A stretch of DNA of 64,000 nucleotides from Paucibacter sp. PLA-PC-4 (GTDB taxonomy: Bacteria > Pseudomonadota > Gammaproteobacteria > Burkholderiales > Burkholderiaceae_C). The stretch lies in assembly GCF_026241155.1 (NCBI RefSeq), contig NZ_JAPFGP010000014.1, positions 115,294-179,293 on the forward strand. Direction: 5' to 3'. The notes under the pieces are model-generated. The model saw only the letters and a list, made by a program, of their open reading frames with translations, made no database searches and was not told where the DNA came from. Made by a program: the position numbers and the translations under genes. Positions 59,029 to 64,000 of the stretch are shown here, piece after piece; within the stretch, counting starts at the first letter, position 1; the number at the start of each line of letters is the position of its first letter.

Positions 59029-59421
59029 ATGGACTCCAACAACACTCCGGCCACGGCCTTTGCGTGGGTCGGCGGCGAGGCGGCGGTGCGCCGCCTGGTC
59101 GACCGCTTCTATGACTTGATGGACTTGGAGCCCGGCTATGCGCAGTTGCGTCTGGCGCATCCGGGCGGCTTGGATAACGCGCGTGACAAGCTTTTCTGGT
59201 TTTTATGCGGCTGGCTGGGCGGGCCAGACCACTACATCGAGCGCTTCGGTCACCCGCGCCTGCGTGCCCGCCACATGCCGTTCCGGATTGGCATTGCCGA
59301 GCGCGATCAATGGGTGGCCTGCATGGCGCAGGCCATGACCGAGTGCGAACTTGATCCTGCATTGCAGCAGCGCCTGACCGAGTCCTTCATGGGTACGGCC
59401 GATTGGATGCGCAATGTGTGA
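59029..59421 (+). CDS. group II truncated haemoglobin, 130 aa
   Basis: 2/2 haemoglobin (TrHbO type): VGGEAAVRRLVDRFYDLMD, the KLFWFLCGWLGGPDHYIERFG helix region (quoted in two parts: KLFWFLCGWLGG and PDHYIERFG), then GHPRLRARHMPF with the proximal His and WVACMAQAM. It starts 7 bp after the ATPase gene. Binds oxygen or detoxifies nitric oxide in related proteins. Confidence 0.93.
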   Translation: MDSNNTPATAFAWVGGEAAVRRLVDRFYDLMDLEPGYAQLRLAHPGGLDNARDKLFWFLCGWLGGPDHYIERFGHPRLRARHMPFRIGIAERDQWVACMAQAMTECELDPALQQRLTESFMGTADWMRNV

Positions 59422-59468
59422 GCCATCGAGCGGGTACGCCGCCGGCCCCTCAAGGCGACGCCCTATCC

Positions 59469-60116
59469 CTAACTGCCGCTGAGCAGCACCATCAGAGCCC
59501 CGCTACCGCCGTCGCTGGCCCGCGCCTGCACAAAGGCCAGCACCTCCTGCTTCTGTACCAGCCAGCGCCTGACCTTGGCCTTGAGTACCGGCTCGCGGCC
59601 CGGCGAGCCATTACCCTTGCCGTGGACCACGCGCACGCAGCGCAGGCCGCGCCGCGCACTCTCGTGCACAAAGCCGCCCAGAGCCTCGCGCGCCTGATCG
59701 CGGCGCAGGCCATGCAGATCGATCTGCGCCTGCAGCGCCCAATGGCCGCGGCGCAGCTTGCGCACCACCTCGGTGCTGATCTCTGGGCGGCGAAAGGACA
59801 GGGTCTCGTCGGTTTCCAGCAGGGTGTCGACATCGAAGTCGTCCGACAGCGCCTGCTGCAGCGCCAGCCGCTCGTCGGCCTCGCGCTGCAGCGGCTCCGG
59901 GGCAGGGGGCTGGCGTTCGTGCAGTACGCGCAACTGCTTGGGCTTGAGTGCGGTTACCTCGCCGACCGTTAGCTCGAAGATGCGCCGTTCCTGGTCCAGC
60001 AGCCGCGCCTGCGCGGCCGCACGTTCGGCGCGTTCCTCAGCCAGCCGACGTGCCAGTGCAAGCTCTTGCTGCAGGCTTTTGAGATCCTGCAGGCTGCGCA
60101 GCGACTTGCCGTTCAT
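59469..60116 (-). CDS. Smr/MutS2-domain protein, 215 aa
   Basis: N-terminal coiled coil (about residues 10-50, ELALARRLAEERAERAAAQA) and a C-terminal Smr domain (IDLHGLRRDQAREALGGFV, VRVVHGKGNGSPG). Smr domains nick DNA or RNA. The ATG at 60116 overlaps the radC stop; a GTG one codon earlier is also possible. Confidence 0.92.
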   Translation of the reverse strand: MNGKSLRSLQDLKSLQQELALARRLAEERAERAAAQARLLDQERRIFELTVGEVTALKPKQLRVLHERQPPAPEPLQREADERLALQQALSDDFDVDTLLETDETLSFRRPEISTEVVRKLRRGHWALQAQIDLHGLRRDQAREALGGFVHESARRGLRCVRVVHGKGNGSPGREPVLKAKVRRWLVQKQEVLAFVQARASDGGSGALMVLLSGS

Positions 60117-60790
60117 CACAGCAAGCCTCGCTCGGCCATTGAGATCACGTCAGCGCTGCCCACCACGAAATGGTCCAGCACCCGCATGTCCACCAGCGCC
60201 AGCGCCGAGCTCAGCCCCTGAGTCATCAGCTCGTCGGCGCGCGAGGGCTCGGCCACGCCGGAGGGGTGGTTATGAGCCAGGATCACGGCGGCCGCGCCCA
60301 GGTCCAAGCCGCGCTTGACGACCTCGCGCGGGTACACACTGGTCTGGGTCAGGCTGCCGCGAAACATCTCCTCCATCGCAATCAGACGGTGCTGGGCATC
60401 GAGGAACAGCACCGCGAATACCTCATGGCCCAGGGGCGCGAGCTTGAGTCGCAGGTACTGCCTGACGGCCTCGGGGGCGTCGAACACCGGCCGCTGTGCC
60501 AGCTCCTGCAACAGCGAACGGCGCGCGATCTCCAGCACGGCGGCGATTTCGGCGCGCTTGGCCGGGCCCAGGCCTTTGACGCGCGCCAGATCGCCCGCGC
60601 CTGCATGCAAGAGGCCGCTGAAGCCACCGAAATTGTCGAGCAGCTGCTGGGCCAGCAGCAGCACTGGCAGACCCTGGATGCCGGTGCGCAAGAGCAGGGC
60701 CAGCAGCTCAGCATCGGCCAGCGCCTGGGGGCCGCGCGCGAGCAACTTTTCGCGTGGTCGCGCATCGGGTGGCAGGTGGTTGAGCGGCAT
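60116..60790 (-). CDS. radC: RadC family JAB1/MPN-domain protein, 224 aa
   Basis: N-terminal helix-hairpin-helix ([20 protein letters not shown]) and a C-terminal JAMM metalloprotease-like domain with [14 protein letters not shown]. Full family length, first Met [15 protein letters not shown]. Function is debated (not DNA repair in E. coli). Overlaps smr downstream. Confidence 0.95.
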   Translation of the reverse strand: MPLNHLPPDARPREKLLARGPQALADAELLALLLRTGIQGLPVLLLAQQLLDNFGGFSGLLHAGAGDLARVKGLGPAKRAEIAAVLEIARRSLLQELAQRPVFDAPEAVRQYLRLKLAPLGHEVFAVLFLDAQHRLIAMEEMFRGSLTQTSVYPREVVKRGLDLGAAAVILAHNHPSGVAEPSRADELMTQGLSSALALVDMRVLDHFVVGSADVISMAERGLL

Positions 60791-60849
60791 GGCGGGCAGG
60801 GCGCAGGCGCGGGGCCTTAAAATCCGGCGAGTCTATCGAACAATGTGCC

Positions 60850-61293
60850 ATGAACCTTATCCAAGCCGGATCCTTTCTGACCCTGCATTACCGCCTCGCA
60901 GGGCCCGATGGCGGCGACCTGATCAACACCTTTGACGACAAGCCCGCCACTTTGTCGCTGGGGACCGGCGAGCTCGCGCCAGCCATCGAGGCACGCTTGA
61001 TCGGCCTGCCCGAAGGTACACGCACCCAGTTTGAGCTGGCGCCGGGTGAGGCTTTTGGCGAGCGCAATCCCGAGCTGCTGCAGCGCATCAAGCGCAGCCT
61101 GATGCGCGAGTTGGGCGATCCGGACGAGGAGTACAGCGTCGGCGACGTGGTCCAGTTCCCGACACCCGACGGACGCGGCGGCTATGGGGGCGTGGTGCGG
61201 GAGCTGGGCGAGGACTGGCTTCTGTTCGATTTCAACCACCCGCTGGCCGGCAAGCCGGTGAGCTTTGAAGTCCACGTGATCGGAGTACTGTGA
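60850..61293 (+). CDS. fkpB: FKBP-type peptidyl-prolyl isomerase (FkpB/SlpA), 147 aa
   Basis: Cytoplasmic SlyD-like isomerase with inserted flap: [39 protein letters not shown] and [19 protein letters not shown] are diagnostic. Directly upstream of ispH (overlap at TGATG), the usual fkpB-ispH pair. Confidence 0.95.
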   Translation: MNLIQAGSFLTLHYRLAGPDGGDLINTFDDKPATLSLGTGELAPAIEARLIGLPEGTRTQFELAPGEAFGERNPELLQRIKRSLMRELGDPDEEYSVGDVVQFPTPDGRGGYGGVVRELGEDWLLFDFNHPLAGKPVSFEVHVIGVL

Positions 61294-62267
61294 TGAGCCC
61301 GATCGAACCCCAGGAAGTGATCCTTGCCGAACCGCGCGGCTTCTGCGCCGGCGTCGACCGGGCCATCGAGATCGTCGAGCGCGCGCTCGTCAAGTTCGGT
61401 TCGCCGATTTATGTGCGCCACGAGATCGTTCACAACACCTATGTGGTCAACGACCTGAAGTCACGCGGCGCAATCTTCATCGAGGACTTGGCTGAGGTGC
61501 CGCCCGGCGCCACCCTGGTATTTAGCGCCCACGGCGTCAGCCAGGCGGTGCGCCAGGAGGCGGCCCAGCGCGGCTTTCAGGTCTTTGACGCGACCTGTCC
61601 GCTGGTGACCAAGGTCCATGTCGAGGTGGCCAAGCTCCATCGCGAGGGCTACGAGTTCATCATGATTGGCCACAAGGGGCATCCCGAGGTGGAGGGCACG
61701 ATGGGCCAGCTTAGCGATGGCATCTACCTGGTTGAGGAGGCTGGCGACGTGCCCCATGTCCGGGTCAAGGATCCGAGCAGGCTTGCGGTCGTGACCCAGA
61801 CGACCTTGAGCGTCGACGATGCAGCCGAGATTTTGGCGGCGGTCAAAAGACACTTTCCGCAGGTGCGCGAACCGAAGAAGCAGGACATCTGCTACGCGAC
61901 GCAGAATCGCCAGGATGCTGTCAAGGTGCTGGCGCCCCAGGTCGATGTGGTAATCGTGGTCGGCAGCCCGACCAGCTCCAACAGCAATCGTCTGCGCGAG
62001 CTGGCCGAGCGACTGGGCACGCCTGGCTATATGGTCGATGCGGCCGAGGATCTTCGGCCCGAATGGCTGGAGGGGCGCTCGCGCGTGGGCCTGACGGCCG
62101 GTGCCTCGGCCCCCGATGTGCTGGTTCAGGCGGTTATCACTCGGCTGCGCGCCCTCGGCGCTACCACTGTGCGCAGCCTGCCCGGCGTCGAAGAGCATGT
62201 GCGCTTCCCGCTGCCGCTGGGCCTGGGCGACAAGTCGATGGCCGAACACAGCTCCTCCCGATCTTGA
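61293..62267 (+). CDS. ispH: 4-hydroxy-3-methylbut-2-enyl diphosphate reductase, 324 aa
   Basis: Last step of the MEP isoprenoid pathway, forming IPP and DMAPP. Three cluster cysteines: [26 protein letters not shown] and [15 protein letters not shown]; also FSAHGVSQ and [16 protein letters not shown] 61293 overlaps the fkpB stop; a GTG three bases earlier is in frame. Confidence 0.97.
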   Translation: MSPIEPQEVILAEPRGFCAGVDRAIEIVERALVKFGSPIYVRHEIVHNTYVVNDLKSRGAIFIEDLAEVPPGATLVFSAHGVSQAVRQEAAQRGFQVFDATCPLVTKVHVEVAKLHREGYEFIMIGHKGHPEVEGTMGQLSDGIYLVEEAGDVPHVRVKDPSRLAVVTQTTLSVDDAAEILAAVKRHFPQVREPKKQDICYATQNRQDAVKVLAPQVDVVIVVGSPTSSNSNRLRELAERLGTPGYMVDAAEDLRPEWLEGRSRVGLTAGASAPDVLVQAVITRLRALGATTVRSLPGVEEHVRFPLPLGLGDKSMAEHSSSRS

Positions 62268-62287
62268 AGCGGGCGCCTATCGCATGA

Positions 62288-63646
<1,359 letters not shown>

Positions 63647-63661
63647 AAAGCCAGCGAAGAC

Positions 63662-63689
63662 TTGGAAACCGAAAAAAGTCCGCTATACT
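63662..63689 (+). promoter_or_regulatory. sigma-70 promoter of tRNA-Ser(CGA)
   Basis: TTGGAA (63662-63667) and TATACT (63684-63689) are separated by 16 bp, between serS and the tRNA, which starts 49 bp downstream. Confidence 0.6.
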
Positions 63690-63737
63690 AGCGGGCTCAA
63701 CTCGCAGCAAGCCAAACTTGCTGGGGCACCAGAATTC

Positions 63738-63825
63738 GGAGAGGTGGCAGAGTGGTTGAATGTACCTGACTCGAAATCAGGCGGACGGAAACGTCTCGGG
63801 GGTTCGAATCCCCCCCTCTCCTCCA
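63738..63825 (+). tRNA. tRNA-Ser (anticodon CGA)
   Basis: Acceptor stem GGAGAGG / CCTCTCC with TCCA encoded after it. Anticodon loop CTCGAAA in stem CCTGA/TCAGG gives anticodon CGA (reads UCG). Class II long variable arm and T-loop GTTCGAATC present. 88 nt. Confidence 0.97.
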
Positions 63826-63850
63826 AGATTCACCTGGTGAATCATGCAAG

Positions 63851-63880
63851 AGCCAATCCGCGAGGGTTGGCTTTTTGCTT
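63851..63880 (+). terminator. rho-independent terminator after tRNA-Ser(CGA)
   Basis: AGCCAATCC / GGGTTGGCT form a 9-bp stem (one G-T pair) with a GCGA loop, followed by TTTTTGCTT. It ends exactly where the group II intron begins. Confidence 0.92.
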
Positions 63881-63881
63881 T

Positions 63882-64000
63882 GTGCGCTCAGCATGAGCGC
63901 ACTCTTGCGGGTGCAAGTCCCGCCGTAAGTTGATCACAGCGAACGAAGCGAAGCGCAACTGCACGAGGGCGACCGAATGTGGGGAGGAAGCGTGGAGCGA
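63882..64000 (+). mobile_element. group II intron, 5' end (runs off the window)
   Basis: Starts with GTGCGC and a strong hairpin (GTGCGCTC / GAGCGCAC), followed by CTTGCGGGTGCAAGTCCCGC and the GTAAGTTGATCACAGCGAAC / GAAGCGAAGCGCAACTGC text typical of 5' domain I of bacterial group II introns. The insertion point is directly after a terminator stem and its T-run, the hallmark target of class C group II introns. The intron-encoded protein, if any, lies beyond the window. Confidence 0.8.

Overview
The window is GC-rich chromosomal DNA from a betaproteobacterium, most likely of the order Burkholderiales (Rubrivivax/Roseateles/Leptothrix-like). This rests on gene content and gene order (ccoP-ccoG-fixH-fnr-hemN, clpS-clpA, accA-tilS, rph-rdgB-hemW, cheR-cheD-cheB, ispH, serS) and on the general look of the proteins. 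No 16S gene or other direct taxonomic marker is present, so the genus is inference.

Layout. (1) 1-19.5 kb is ordinary core genome. It starts with the end of a cbb3 oxidase cluster and its FNR-type regulator, with an FNR-like box in front of hemN. It continues with icd, a cold-shock protein, clpS-clpA, a leftward mtfA-lpxH-ppiB-ppiA group, cysS, a DNA glycosylase, accA-tilS, lysC and a tRNA-Ser(GCT) with its own promoter and terminator. (2) 19.5-49.2 kb is an accessory region. At each end lies a broken DUF4102-type tyrosine integrase, each interrupted by an in-frame TAG and cut before its catalytic domain. Inside are a Fic protein with a winged-helix domain and TCTTGTCA motifs upstream; FecR and filamentous haemagglutinin fragments with a well-formed c-di-GMP-I (GEMM) riboswitch aptamer between them; a PEP-CTERM protein next to a Tat-exported phosphoesterase; a decayed spondin-like gene; a Fur-boxed TonB receptor/PepSY operon; a decayed PAS-GGDEF gene; a LacI-regulated ABC importer operon ending in a phosphodiesterase; a graveyard of IS5, IS21, IS110 and group II intron pieces; and a collinear zur / His-rich protein / TonB receptor / ABC exporter operon with a perfect palindrome upstream. 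(3) 49.2-64 kb is core again: yicC, a Ser/Thr kinase-PP2C phosphatase pair, rph-rdgB-hemW, cheRDB, a diguanylate cyclase with a MinD/FlhG-type ATPase, a truncated haemoglobin, smr-radC, an FKBP isomerase, ispH, serS and a tRNA-Ser(CGA). The 5' end of a group II intron begins right after that tRNA's terminator and runs off the window.

How it fits together. The left end supports micro-aerobic respiration and oxygen-independent haem synthesis under FNR. The middle is dominated by metal uptake (one Fur-type and one Zur-type operon, both built around TonB receptors) and by remnants of surface adhesion and c-di-GMP signalling. The most interesting intact module is the zur-linked operon (41600-48236). 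The most interesting regulatory element is the stranded c-di-GMP riboswitch (22446-22551).
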